This document shows, one piece after another, positions 7,889 to 16,590 of a stretch of 30,812 nt of DNA (positions within the stretch are counted from its first letter, which is position 1; each line of letters starts with the position of its first letter). The translations under genes and the position numbers were made by a program. Source of the DNA: Spirochaetales bacterium. GTDB taxonomy: Bacteria > Spirochaetota > Spirochaetia > ARS1246. The notes under the pieces are model-generated. The model saw only the letters and a list, made by a program, of their open reading frames with translations. It was not told where the DNA came from and did no database searches. The DNA is taken from contig NZCE01000040.1 in NCBI GenBank assembly GCA_002688185.1, positions 1-30,812 on the forward strand, written 5' to 3'.

Positions 7889-9958
7889 CTATTGATTTTT
7901 CAGGGCTCGCAGATTTCCCAACATGCGACGTTCTTCTGACGCTTTAGATCCAAGCTCAAGAGCCTTTTCATAGGCCGCTATTGCAGCTCCCCGGTTTTTC
8001 CGTGAAACCGCGACATCACCCCGGTACATCCATGCGGTTGCTGAGGCCGGATCGAGATGGAGGGCGGCTTCCAATGCTCGGTCAGCCTCGGCAAAATCTT
8101 CCGAGAAAAACTGACAGATACCCAACAACAGATAGTTTGCCGCCCTGGCGTCAATTTCCACTGCACGACGTGCCTCGGCGAGGGCCGAGGGAATATCCGA
8201 AAGCTTGAGATACACACCCGCTAGGTTCCTGTGAAGATCCGCATAATCAGGCGCCAACCGCGCCAACGCGAGATAGTCGTCTCGAGCGGCTGCAAAATCT
8301 CCGCGTTGCGTCTCCACATATCCTGCGGCGTACCTTGGTCTGGAAGCGACGGGGTCATAGGTAATTGAATGGTCGAGGAGATTCGCGGCCGCATCATAAT
8401 CCCGTGATAGAATAGAAGTCCGAGCATCAGCATAGAGCTCTTTTGAAATATATGCAGCCACGGACCTGACTATGATCCCACCAAAGAACGTTACTGAGAG
8501 GGCAAACAAACAGAACACCGACCATCGAGGCAGGTGTATACTCGCCATACTTTTTTTTGTCGTTCCGGCTATCGCTTTATGGCGCGCAACCCCGGCCGAG
8601 ACGCCGCAGAGAAACCAAAACACGAACGACGGGCCGGCCCACCTCAGTGAAACACTAAAAACCGCATGGATCAGAGCCGTAACAATTCCCGCCAGAACCC
8701 CGGCAATGATATAGCTGCCGCCGCCGGTCTCTGCAACGTTAGAACTCATCATTGCCCGGATCGATTTTTTGAAAAGAAATACTAAAAAAAGGCCAAACAG
8801 CAGCAGCCCGACTATGCCTAATTCCGCGCCGATCTGCAGGTATTCGTTATGGGCATGATCGGTCTTACTCGCTCCGCCTCGGCTCCGAAAATCGGCCGGT
8901 CTGTGATCAGGGAGGGCAATCTGAAATGCACCGGGACCCCACCCGAATACCGGATGTTCCCGGATCATAGAGAGAGCTCCATCCCAGACAACAAGCCGCG
9001 GGTTGAGAACCCGCGACGGTTCAGGCGGAAAGGACGCCCCCTTTGCGTCATTTTGCTCAAATGTCTCCTCGGACTCCTGCATCTCGATCTGCCTGAGCAG
9101 GCTAGCAAGTCGCCTGAACGGGGAATTGGGTGCCGATATCGTGCTCACCGCTATTACGACGGTGATTAGCAACAGAACGGCCAACTTGAGAAGTGCGGCA
9201 AAGAGCTCCGTTCTCGGCGCGAGGATAATTGTCAGAAGCCCAAGGCACAGTAATCCCGCCGCGAGGCCGATTACCGCCCCCCTGGTTCCGGTAAAAATCA
9301 ACACAAGACAAAAAAGCGCATAAAGACCATGGTACAAGCTAACGGATTTGAGCTTGCGACTCTTGATCCCGAACGCCGCTACAACCGGCATTATCATCGA
9401 GACTAATGCGGCGAGGAAATTTGGATTTCCCATTGAAGATTCGATCCTGCCACCGAATCCGGCAGGCAGGATATCTGCCACCTGCATGATTGCCCCTAAA
9501 CAGATCACTGCCGTCACGGCACACATAAGAAATAGCGCCACTTTAGCACGACGGACGTTATGGCTTGCCGCCGCGGCGATGAAAAAAATGAGCAGCAGAA
9601 TCACAACCCGCTCCAACTCAATCAAGGCAATTAGCCGGTACGGAGTGAGCGCAAGCGAGGCAATATTCCACGCCAGATAAAGTAGAAGTATCAACGATGT
9701 CGGGGTTTTTTCGATAAAAAGCACGATCCGGGGCCCTGGGCGTGATGTCGCTTGTACCGACCTTCGGGCGAATACTAAAGCGATTATTAAAATAACGCCG
9801 GCACTTGTCATGACATGGAGCAGCGTTTGTTTTAGCGCAATCCTTTCGACAAGCCACGGGCTAATGCCAAGAGGTATGGAAATGATGAGCGCGAGTATAA
9901 CGGCAAAGGATGCCCTCCCGGCGATTGCGTTGGGCGTAATTGATTTGTCGGGGCTCAT
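7889..9958 (-). CDS. Wzy/O-antigen-ligase-family membrane protein with C-terminal TPR repeats
   Basis: A 689-residue protein with about a dozen membrane helices in the first 470 residues. The large periplasmic loop carries the Wzy_C/O-antigen ligase pattern: RLVVWDGALSMIREHPVFGWGPGAF followed by DHAHNEYLQIGAELGIVGLLLF, including the conserved HNEYLQ motif. The last 200 residues form about five tetratricopeptide repeats (for example AAARDDYLALARLAPDYADL). Family members polymerise or transfer surface polysaccharide or glycosylate proteins; TPR-bearing versions are common in bacteria without classical LPS clusters. No glycosyltransferases lie nearby. The ATG at 9958 is a choice of convenience: no good ribosome site precedes it, and the frame extends to a TTG at 10036. 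The 3' end is only 14 bases from the convergent UroD-like gene. Confidence 0.85.
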   Translation of the reverse strand: MSPDKSITPNAIAGRASFAVILALIISIPLGISPWLVERIALKQTLLHVMTSAGVILIIALVFARRSVQATSRPGPRIVLFIEKTPTSLILLLYLAWNIASLALTPYRLIALIELERVVILLLIFFIAAAASHNVRRAKVALFLMCAVTAVICLGAIMQVADILPAGFGGRIESSMGNPNFLAALVSMIMPVVAAFGIKSRKLKSVSLYHGLYALFCLVLIFTGTRGAVIGLAAGLLCLGLLTIILAPRTELFAALLKLAVLLLITVVIAVSTISAPNSPFRRLASLLRQIEMQESEETFEQNDAKGASFPPEPSRVLNPRLVVWDGALSMIREHPVFGWGPGAFQIALPDHRPADFRSRGGASKTDHAHNEYLQIGAELGIVGLLLFGLFLVFLFKKSIRAMMSSNVAETGGGSYIIAGVLAGIVTALIHAVFSVSLRWAGPSFVFWFLCGVSAGVARHKAIAGTTKKSMASIHLPRWSVFCLFALSVTFFGGIIVRSVAAYISKELYADARTSILSRDYDAAANLLDHSITYDPVASRPRYAAGYVETQRGDFAAARDDYLALARLAPDYADLHRNLAGVYLKLSDIPSALAEARRAVEIDARAANYLLLGICQFFSEDFAEADRALEAALHLDPASATAWMYRGDVAVSRKNRGAAIAAYEKALELGSKASEERRMLGNLRALKNQ

Positions 9959-9995
9959 GCAACGATATAGTACGAAATCCCCTTCGGTATTTCTA

Positions 9996-10031
9996 CTCGG
10001 GTAGCCGAGAACCCGGTGCCGGGCTTTTTTT
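9996..10031 (+). terminator. Double hairpin with T-tract, plus-strand terminator
   Basis: Two adjacent hairpins, CTCGG-GTAG-CCGAG (9996-10009) and CCCG-GTGC-CGGG (10012-10023), are followed by C and seven T (10025-10031). As drawn it ends plus-strand transcription, yet the gene it overlaps, at its 5' side, is on the minus strand. The nearest upstream plus-strand gene ends at 7874. Confidence 0.5.
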
Positions 10032-10095
10032 ACCAAATTGCACTACACTTTGAATCACCGTATTTGGCGGATCTCGGTGCAACGGAGGTAATAAT

Positions 10096-10947
10096 TTGAA
10101 GCGACTACCCGTGCTAAGTCTCAAGATATTCGTTCTGATGATAGTATTGATTTTTTCCGCGGCTATGGGTTGGTGCGCGGACGAATCATCCGGCGAGTCA
10201 CCCGGTCTATTTGAACGTATTATGATGCGGCGAAGGGCGAGGATCGCTGTTACCGATATCTATGCAGTATCTACGGCAGGTTTTGGTTATACGGCGCTTC
10301 AGGATACGCGGATGACCCCGCTCATCTACCGGGCCCCGGTCGTTGCCGCCAACATTCAGAGCCTTATCTACAGACCAAAGGCGCTCATACTTTTTTCAAT
10401 TCCGGCATATTTTGCCTACCCTATCACTCCAAAATCGATTGCCGGCGAAGAGGCCTATTATGTTATGAGGGGAACCGTCGATCTGGCGTATCTGCGCCAA
10501 TTCCAAAGGGCGCCTCTGGCTCTGGGCGGCGGAGTAATGTTTACCGCCGGCGCTCGGCTCCAAAGCTCTCTTGGAAACAGTGCAACCAATGTTGATTTTA
10601 TCGCTTCGGTATTCCCAACGCTCCGGTGGGAGGATGATTTTAGTTTGCTGAAACGTCCTGCCATTTGGCACATACAGGCAACCGTTCCGATCTATTCATT
10701 CGTGACGCGTCTTCCGGCCTACAATCTGCCCATGGTTGGACCCCAAATCATTTGGGCCTTCCCCTGGCGATTTTATAGGGTACGCATAAAGGCGGGGATA
10801 AGCAGGCTTCTCCAGCACAGCGAGGAAAACCGGCTAAATATAGAGTACAGCTATGATTTTTACGGATTGTCCGTTAAAGACAGCACCCATCGTCTTGCCT
10901 TGGGGCTTCATACCCTGACGGTAGGCTATGCCATGAAGAGAATGTAG
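10096..10947 (+). CDS. Predicted secreted beta-barrel-like protein of unknown function
   Basis: The 283-residue protein starts with a clear signal peptide (charged MKRL, hydrophobic 8-24, cleavage near GWCA-DE). The mature part alternates short amphipathic strands rich in Tyr, Phe and Gly, such as LALGGGVMFTAGARL, VDFIASVFPTLRW and LALGLHTLTVGYAM, which fits an outer-membrane beta-barrel. No named family is recognised. Translation starts at TTG 10096, seven bases after GGAGG. The S41 peptidase lipoprotein gene follows after 10 bases, so the two are probably co-expressed and may act together at the outer membrane. It ends in KRM, without the usual terminal Phe. Confidence 0.7.
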   Translation: MKRLPVLSLKIFVLMIVLIFSAAMGWCADESSGESPGLFERIMMRRRARIAVTDIYAVSTAGFGYTALQDTRMTPLIYRAPVVAANIQSLIYRPKALILFSIPAYFAYPITPKSIAGEEAYYVMRGTVDLAYLRQFQRAPLALGGGVMFTAGARLQSSLGNSATNVDFIASVFPTLRWEDDFSLLKRPAIWHIQATVPIYSFVTRLPAYNLPMVGPQIIWAFPWRFYRVRIKAGISRLLQHSEENRLNIEYSYDFYGLSVKDSTHRLALGLHTLTVGYAMKRM

Positions 10948-10957
10948 GAGGCGTATC

Positions 10958-12007
10958 ATGAGTCTGAAAAGGACGTTTTTAACGGGCGCGGTCTGTTTCG
11001 CTCTATTCGCCTGCGAAGAGTTGTTCTTTATACCCGAGCCCGAAAACACGCCAACCGGAATTTTCGGGCAGGCGTGGGTGTTTGCCGATGAGGAGTATAG
11101 TTTTTTTGAGTATAAGGGAATTGATTGGGATGCGGCGAAGGCGGTTTACGAGGCGCAGATCACCGACGATATGGGAGATGAGGCGCTATTTCAGGTTTTG
11201 GCCACAATGCTCAATCAACTCCGTGATGGGCACGTCAATTTAACGAGTGATTTTGACCGATCCAGGAACTGGAAGTGGTATCTGGATTACCAACCCAACT
11301 ACGACTTTGATGTTCTGGAACGATATTACTTTCAATCAGAAGAGCAGTATATCGGAGGCGCCCTCATACTGTTTGACTTTAGCAGCCCGAGCGGCGATGT
11401 TGGATATATTCATTACCGCAGCTTTATGAATGCGGTTAGTTCAGCCGATATGGACTACGTCATAGAGAAATTCAAGGACCATAAGGGGTTGATCATCGAC
11501 TTACGGAACAACACCGGTGGCATTGCCCAAATGGCCACTGTCATCGGAAATCGGCTTACCGATACGCGTGTCGCCGTCGCGGAGGAGCAATTTAAGAACG
11601 GCCCGGGACATGACGATTTCACGGCGAAAGCTACACGCTATTTTGAGCCACCCGTCGGCGCAAGCACGTATACCAAGCCCATCGTCATTCTGACAAACAG
11701 ACGCTGCTACAGCGCCACGAACTTTTTTGTGACGATGGCATCATCGTTGGATCATGTTACCATTATGGGTGACAAAACCGGCGGAGGCGGAGGCTATCCT
11801 GCAAATACGGTTCTCACCAACGGCTGGGAGCTGCGGGTATCGTCCAGCAGGCTATTTCTTGTGGATGACGGCAGTCTGACTGAGGATCAACGCAACGTGG
11901 AGGACGGTGTGGAGCCCGATGTATCGGTGAGCAGCACTGAATCGGAGCTGGCAACCGGGGTGGACAATATCCTGGACACCGCCATAGCATACATCCGGGG
12001 CCTATAA
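10958..12007 (+). CDS. S41-family peptidase lipoprotein
   Basis: The 349-residue product has a lipoprotein signal ending LFAC, with Cys19 followed by Glu, so outer-membrane anchoring is expected. The peptidase S41 (C-terminal processing protease/tricorn-like) fold is shown by LLIDLRNNTGG-type sequence at about 178-188 (GLIIDLRNNTGG), the nucleophile region NRRCYSATNFF (Ser252), GDKTGGGGGYPANTVLTNGW (Lys273 is a possible partner) and the closing VEDGVEPDVSV. No PDZ domain is visible between the N-terminal helical part and the catalytic core, as in small S41 lipoproteins. GAGGCG precedes ATG 10958. It sits between the beta-barrel-like gene and the GH127 gene with gaps of 10 and 14 bases. Substrate is unknown. 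Confidence 0.85.
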   Translation: MSLKRTFLTGAVCFALFACEELFFIPEPENTPTGIFGQAWVFADEEYSFFEYKGIDWDAAKAVYEAQITDDMGDEALFQVLATMLNQLRDGHVNLTSDFDRSRNWKWYLDYQPNYDFDVLERYYFQSEEQYIGGALILFDFSSPSGDVGYIHYRSFMNAVSSADMDYVIEKFKDHKGLIIDLRNNTGGIAQMATVIGNRLTDTRVAVAEEQFKNGPGHDDFTAKATRYFEPPVGASTYTKPIVILTNRRCYSATNFFVTMASSLDHVTIMGDKTGGGGGYPANTVLTNGWELRVSSSRLFLVDDGSLTEDQRNVEDGVEPDVSVSSTESELATGVDNILDTAIAYIRGL

Positions 12008-12021
12008 ATAAGGAGAAACAG

Positions 12022-13965
12022 TTGGCGAAAAGTCCATATTCGGAAATCAATCTCAAACATGTAAGACTTACCGGGGGATTTTGGGCTGAGTACCAAAATA
12101 CCATGCTCGAGAGAGGCATCAGACATCAATGGAAGGCTCTGAGCGACAAGATTCCCGGTGCTCCGAAGAGTCACGCCGTGGAAAATCTCAAAATTGCCGC
12201 CGGAAAATCCAGCGGGAAATTTGAAGGGAGGGTTTTTCAAGATAGCGATTTGGGAAAGTGGATCGAGGCTGCCGCTTACTTGATTACCGTGTTCGGTGAT
12301 CCGGAGCTCGAATCGACAGTGGACGACCTTGCATCAATGATGGAAGAGGCCCAGGGCGAGGATGGATATCTCAACACTCACTTTCAAATAGCGGAGCCCG
12401 AAAAACGATGGTCAAACCTCAGAGATCTTCATGAGTTGTACTGCGCGGGACATCTCATAGAGGCGGCGGTGGCGTATTATCACGCAACGGGGAAAAAAGC
12501 GCTTCTCGACGTCATGGAACGGTTTGCCGACTATATCGTCTCTCTGTACGGTCCGGAAGATGGAAAAGCTCGCGGGTATCCCGGCCACGAAGAAATTGAG
12601 CTTGCGTTGGTGAAGCTTTGGAAGACAACGGGGAGGCAACGCTACCTCGACTTAGCCCGGTTTTTTATCAAAGAACGGGGGAAGGAACCGAGCTTTTTTA
12701 TTCAAGAGGCTATCGCCAGGAATGAAGAGGGCCTTCCGGCACATGCGTCCAGAGGACTTGCGTATTTTCAAGCCCACGCGCAAGTGGAGGACCAGCATGA
12801 AGCAGTGGGACATTCCGTCCGGGCAATGTATCTCTATAGCGGTATGGCCGATGTCGCGCGGGAAAGCGGTGATCAGGGTCTCGTGGAAGCATGTAAAGTC
12901 CTGTGGCAGAGCGCCGTTGACCGGAGAATGTACGTAACAGGGGGTGTCGGTTCTCAGTCACACGGTGAGAGCTTTACCTTTGACCACGACCTCCCCAATG
13001 ACCGGGCATACACCGAGACTTGTGCAGCCATTGGTTTGGTTTTCTTTGCACATCGCATGCTGCTATTGGAGCGTGATTCAAGGTATTCGGATGCCATGGA
13101 ACGCGCCTTGTATAACGGCATACTGAGTGGCATGGCCGTAGACGGTGAAAAATACCTCTATGTAAACCCCCTCGAGGTACGGCCTCAAGCTTGCGAACAG
13201 AGAGACGATCTGAAACATGTTAAGTACGAGCGCCAACCCTGGTATCCCTGCGCGTGTTGCCCACCCAATCTCGCAAGGCTTATTGCTTCCCTAGGCGTGT
13301 ACCTGTACACGACCGCTGATAGCGAAATCGCTGTGCATCTCTATGCGAGCTCCACGACGTCGATCATGATTAACGACCATGAAGTCTGCCTTAATCAAGA
13401 GACAAACTATCCGTGGGACGGTTTGGTCAAAATTCATGTAGGGACCTCAGAATCTGTGACTTTTTTGTTGGCTCTGAGGATTCCCTCTTGGTGCGACACG
13501 TGGTCGATAACGGTCGACGGGACCCCCGCTGATGAAATACCTGTTTCGGATGGATACGCCCTCCTCGAAAGACAATGGAACGGGGCGGAAACAGTCGAGT
13601 TAAAGTTGAGTATGCCGGTCACACGGATTAAAGGGACGTCGGCAAATCCGTATGCAGCCGGTAGATGCGCTATTCAACGAGGCCCCCTCGTATACTGCAT
13701 CGAGGAATCCGACAACGGCGATTTGCTCCATGAAATCATTCTACCTCCCGATTCGACACTTGAAACGGCGCCGTGGAAGGAGCTCCATGAGAGTTTTCTT
13801 GCACTCCATGGCAAGGGAATCCGATGTAGGGTGATTCCGCCGGACGGTTACCCATTTTCTGTCACGGAAATCAAAAAAACAGACGAGAAGGTTGTTGCAA
13901 TCCCGTACTTTGCATGGGCAAATAGATCGCCCGGCGAGATGATAGTTTGGATCCGTGAGGCTTGA
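12022..13965 (+). CDS. GH127 beta-L-arabinofuranosidase (DUF1680 family)
   Basis: This 647-residue hydrolase follows the GH127 pattern from the N-terminal LKHVRLTGGFW through YVTGGVG...GESFTFDHDLPND and AYTETCAAIGLVFFAHRML to PWYPCACCPPNLARL. By alignment from memory with HypBA1, Glu332, Cys334, Cys412 and Cys413 match the zinc ligands and nucleophilic Cys, and Glu316 the second carboxylate. The enzyme removes terminal beta-L-arabinofuranose from plant glycans or hydroxyproline glycosides. No signal peptide is seen, so it should act in the cytoplasm on imported oligosaccharides. Start is TTG 12022 after AGGAGA. A C-terminal beta-sandwich (about 480-645) is present and the length is normal for the family. 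Confidence 0.94.
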   Translation: MAKSPYSEINLKHVRLTGGFWAEYQNTMLERGIRHQWKALSDKIPGAPKSHAVENLKIAAGKSSGKFEGRVFQDSDLGKWIEAAAYLITVFGDPELESTVDDLASMMEEAQGEDGYLNTHFQIAEPEKRWSNLRDLHELYCAGHLIEAAVAYYHATGKKALLDVMERFADYIVSLYGPEDGKARGYPGHEEIELALVKLWKTTGRQRYLDLARFFIKERGKEPSFFIQEAIARNEEGLPAHASRGLAYFQAHAQVEDQHEAVGHSVRAMYLYSGMADVARESGDQGLVEACKVLWQSAVDRRMYVTGGVGSQSHGESFTFDHDLPNDRAYTETCAAIGLVFFAHRMLLLERDSRYSDAMERALYNGILSGMAVDGEKYLYVNPLEVRPQACEQRDDLKHVKYERQPWYPCACCPPNLARLIASLGVYLYTTADSEIAVHLYASSTTSIMINDHEVCLNQETNYPWDGLVKIHVGTSESVTFLLALRIPSWCDTWSITVDGTPADEIPVSDGYALLERQWNGAETVELKLSMPVTRIKGTSANPYAAGRCAIQRGPLVYCIEESDNGDLLHEIILPPDSTLETAPWKELHESFLALHGKGIRCRVIPPDGYPFSVTEIKKTDEKVVAIPYFAWANRSPGEMIVWIREA

Positions 13966-14363
13966 GTATGCCGAAACTTAAGCTTCCCGCTGCCCCAGAT
14001 GCGCGCCGGCAAGATTTTACACGGTTGATTCATCGCATTGCCCCTCCATCACATCAATCGCCGCACCGTATTTCTCAACCATTTCCTCGAGGGTGCCGTC
14101 ATGATAGTAAATCCTGCCGCGTATTCGCCACGTATCGCCGTCAGCCAAACTTGAGCGAAATGCGTTACTGTGCATACACCCGTGCCATGGTTGCAGAACA
14201 TTGAACCACAATTCGTTAGCCGATGTGAAAAATGTAGCTATCCATTCCCGGTCTGTTCCGTTATTCAGAAGAACCATCGCAGTTTTAGTATAGGCAAAAC
14301 CTCGTGTGAGACTATCATAGAACATACTGCCGTCCATTGCACTGCGAGCGCGGGGGTTTTTTT
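13966..14363. other. Gap between GH127 and the reductase gene
   Basis: About 400 bases without a plus-strand gene. No terminator or clear promoter is seen. Most of it is open on the minus strand and is described as a possible gene remnant. It ends in a G-rich then T-rich run (GGGGG and seven T) right before the GTG start of the reductase. Confidence 0.6.
14017..14337 (-). pseudogene. Possible C-terminal gene remnant
   Basis: A minus-strand frame of about 106 residues fills the gap between two plus-strand genes. It is rich in ordered-looking sequence (several Trp, ANELWFNVLQPWHGCMHSN, GDTWRIRGRIYYHDGTLEEM), unlike a chance frame, and reads like the end of a larger beta-rich, perhaps sugar-binding, protein. 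No start codon has a ribosome site, and the reductase gene lies where the missing N-terminal part would be. I do not recognise the family. It could also be a genuine small gene starting at ATG 14337 or 14325. Confidence 0.35.
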
Positions 14364-15359
14364 GTGAAAGCAATTGTATGTACGAAATACGGATCACCGG
14401 ATGTTCTTCAATTCAAAGAGGTGGATAAACCTATTCCCAGGGACGATGAGGCTCTGGTCAAGGTCTATGCCTCGTCCATTAATGCCGCCGACGTGGAAAT
14501 GTTACGAGGCAAATCAGGTACTCGTTTCTCGGGACCGTTTAGGCCGCTGCATAAAATACCCGGATCAGACTTGGCCGGCAGAATAGTGGCGGTGGGCGCG
14601 GGAGTTACGCAATTTCAGCCGGGCGATGAGGTATGGGGAGACCTATCCTACCCGAATAACTACGGTACTTTCGCCGAATATGTCTGTGTTCCTGAAAGTG
14701 CATTGAGGAAAAAACCCGAAAATATGACGTTTGAGGAGGCCGCGGCCATACCTTCTGCGGCAGTTGTTGCTCTGCAAAATCTCCGCGGCAAAAGACCTGT
14801 TCACCCCGGACAGAACGTTTTGATAAATGGGGCCGGCGGGGGAGTGGGGACCTTTGCCGTGCAGCTGGCTAAATCATTCGGCGCCAATGTAACCGGCGTG
14901 GACAGTTTGAAAAAACTAGGCCTAATACGTTCAATCGGTGCCGATCATGTCATAGATTACACTCGGGAAGATTTCACCGCACCATTGGATGCCCAAAACC
15001 CCCGGCTCTACGACTTGATTCTTGACGTTGTGGTGGGTCGCTCGGCTTTTGCGTATAAACGCGCATTACGTCCCAACGGCATTTGTGTCATGGTAGGTGG
15101 ATCTATGATTCGGGTGTTCTCGTCGGCTGCTCTAGGTCCACTAATTATGATGCGGGAGAGAAAACGTATCGGTATTGTAATGTGGAGACCAAACGACAAA
15201 ACCGATCTGGACAATTTGAGCGGGCTTTTTAAGGCCGGCAAAGTTGTGCCTGTCATTGACGAATGCTATGAGCTCCAGGAGGTTCCCGAAGCGCTTCGGT
15301 ACCTTGAAGATGGAAATGCCCTGGGAAAACTCGTAATAAAAGTGGCCCATGATACGTAG
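14364..15359 (+). CDS. Medium-chain NAD(P)H-dependent reductase/dehydrogenase (quinone-oxidoreductase type)
   Basis: A 331-residue MDR protein: N-terminal GroES-like domain (about 25-115, with the HKIPGSDLAGRI and GDEVWG patterns) and a Rossmann domain with INGAGGGVGTFAVQLAKSFG (about 153-172). The catalytic zinc ligands of alcohol dehydrogenases are not evident, which puts it in the zinc-free quinone/enone-reductase branch. It is cytosolic and NAD(P)H-dependent. Start is GTG 14364, preceded by GGGGG and a seven-T spacer. It begins the plus-strand run that continues with UroD-like and glycosidase genes. A role in carbonyl or enone reduction linked to sugar breakdown is an inference. Confidence 0.88.
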   Translation: MKAIVCTKYGSPDVLQFKEVDKPIPRDDEALVKVYASSINAADVEMLRGKSGTRFSGPFRPLHKIPGSDLAGRIVAVGAGVTQFQPGDEVWGDLSYPNNYGTFAEYVCVPESALRKKPENMTFEEAAAIPSAAVVALQNLRGKRPVHPGQNVLINGAGGGVGTFAVQLAKSFGANVTGVDSLKKLGLIRSIGADHVIDYTREDFTAPLDAQNPRLYDLILDVVVGRSAFAYKRALRPNGICVMVGGSMIRVFSSAALGPLIMMRERKRIGIVMWRPNDKTDLDNLSGLFKAGKVVPVIDECYELQEVPEALRYLEDGNALGKLVIKVAHDT

Positions 15360-15417
15360 CCCGTAGGTGTATTTCTCTGATATTATCTGCAAAAGTCCTT
15401 CAAGAGAGGCGCCCGTA

Positions 15418-16479
15418 ATGACATCCTATGATCGTGTAATGAATACCCTTCAGAGAAAAGGTATCGACCGATTACCCGCGGACCTCTGGGCCACCGGGGA
15501 GGTGATTCAGAGCCTAAAGGAACATTTTAGATGCGATGATGAAAGCGAGGTGTATACCAAGCTCGGTGTAGACAAAATCGTATGGGTGATGGCGCCGTAC
15601 GGAAACGCGGAAGAACGCAAGGACCAGCAGACATCCCTTACGGATGCGTGGGATGTGGGCCGTAAAGAGATAAACTTTGGCGCCGGCTCATATATGGAAA
15701 TTTCAACTAGGCCCCTCGCAGGTAAATCAACAATCGCCGAAGCCGATGATTTTGCCTGGCCAAACCCGGACGCCTTTGACTATGAATACCTCGCCTCGCA
15801 GTGCAGAGACAACGGCACGTGGGTGCGTATGCTTTTTTTTATTTCCCTCTTTGAGATTTACTGCTCGATAAAGCCTCTCGATGAAGCGCTTATGGATCTC
15901 TATGCAAGTGAAGAGCTTGCCCATCACATAATCGGTCGCATCGCTGATATTCAATTGCAATACATCGATAGGGCTATGGCGGCGGCGGGAAACGACATAG
16001 AAATCGTCTATATTTCGGACGACATGGGTATGCAGGACAGACAGCTTATCGGTACCGAAAAATGGGAGTTGTTTTTCCGCGATCACATAGGGACAATTAT
16101 CGATAAAATACACTCGCATAATAAGCTTGCGTTTTATCATACCGACGGGTCGGCGCCAGAAATCGTTGACCGTCTCGTGGATATCGGGATCGATGTGCTC
16201 AATCCGATCCAACATCGGTGTCCGGGGATGGAACGGGAGCGGCTGAAATCCCTGTATGGTGACAGGATTGTGTTTCACGGTGGAGTAGAGAACCAGCAGG
16301 TGCTTCCCCTCGGGACGCCCGCAGACGTGCGGCGCGAGGTGCTCAGAGACATGGAAACACTCGGAGCCGGAGGTGGCTATATCGTAGCCTCGTGTCACAA
16401 TATCCAGGCGGGCACTTCGATTGACAATATTCTCGCGCTATACGACACGGTTCAAACATATGGACACCGATATCTGTGA
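15418..16479 (+). CDS. Uroporphyrinogen-decarboxylase-family protein, paralogue 2
   Basis: The 353-residue UroD-superfamily protein begins MTSYDRVMNTLQRKGIDRLP, a family N-terminus, and has the C-terminal block AFYHTDGS...GIDVLNPIQ...MERERLKSLYGDRIVFHGGVE...G.PADVRREV. The site equivalent to the HxCG zinc motif of MtaA-type methyltransferases is HTDG (241-244). SYDDMG-like sequence YISDDMGMQ at about 198-206 corresponds to the GDD/GED loop. HemE hallmarks are missing. Start ATG 15418 has GAGAGG upstream. An eight-T run at 15833-15840 lies inside the coding region. The stop overlaps a 32-codon ORF, and the rhamnosidase gene follows. Demethylation of O-methyl sugars or other one-carbon chemistry is possible but unproven. 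Confidence 0.85.
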   Translation: MTSYDRVMNTLQRKGIDRLPADLWATGEVIQSLKEHFRCDDESEVYTKLGVDKIVWVMAPYGNAEERKDQQTSLTDAWDVGRKEINFGAGSYMEISTRPLAGKSTIAEADDFAWPNPDAFDYEYLASQCRDNGTWVRMLFFISLFEIYCSIKPLDEALMDLYASEELAHHIIGRIADIQLQYIDRAMAAAGNDIEIVYISDDMGMQDRQLIGTEKWELFFRDHIGTIIDKIHSHNKLAFYHTDGSAPEIVDRLVDIGIDVLNPIQHRCPGMERERLKSLYGDRIVFHGGVENQQVLPLGTPADVRREVLRDMETLGAGGGYIVASCHNIQAGTSIDNILALYDTVQTYGHRYL

Positions 16480-16574
16480 ACGATGAATTGGTAGGGCGCA
16501 GGAAGGAAACACCGAGCGACGTACCGATCGTGAATTGGCAGACCGTTTTTGACATTATTCGCAACGCAAAGTGA
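16476..16574 (+). CDS. Small ORF, 32 residues, coupled to UroD paralogue 2
   Basis: GTG at 16476 overlaps the TGA of the upstream UroD-like gene (GTGA), and a 32-codon frame runs to TGA at 16572-16574, two bases before the AAGGAGG site of the GH78 gene. The peptide starts NDELVGRRKETPSDVP and ends VFDIIRNAK: charged, soluble, no membrane segment. Coupled start and exact fit between neighbours argue for translation; its short length and the lack of a ribosome site of its own argue against. Function unknown. Confidence 0.35.
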   Translation: MNDELVGRRKETPSDVPIVNWQTVFDIIRNAK

Positions 16575-16590
16575 TAAGGAGGAGCGCAGC

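Noticed and set aside
10038..10082. TTGCAC/GTGCAA inverted repeat before the beta-barrel-like gene
   Set aside because: Six-base arms over a 33-base loop are likely to occur by chance.
15727..16398. A 223-residue minus-strand frame inside UroD paralogue 2
   Set aside because: The plus strand encodes a clear family protein over the same span; the antisense frame has no domain or ribosome site.
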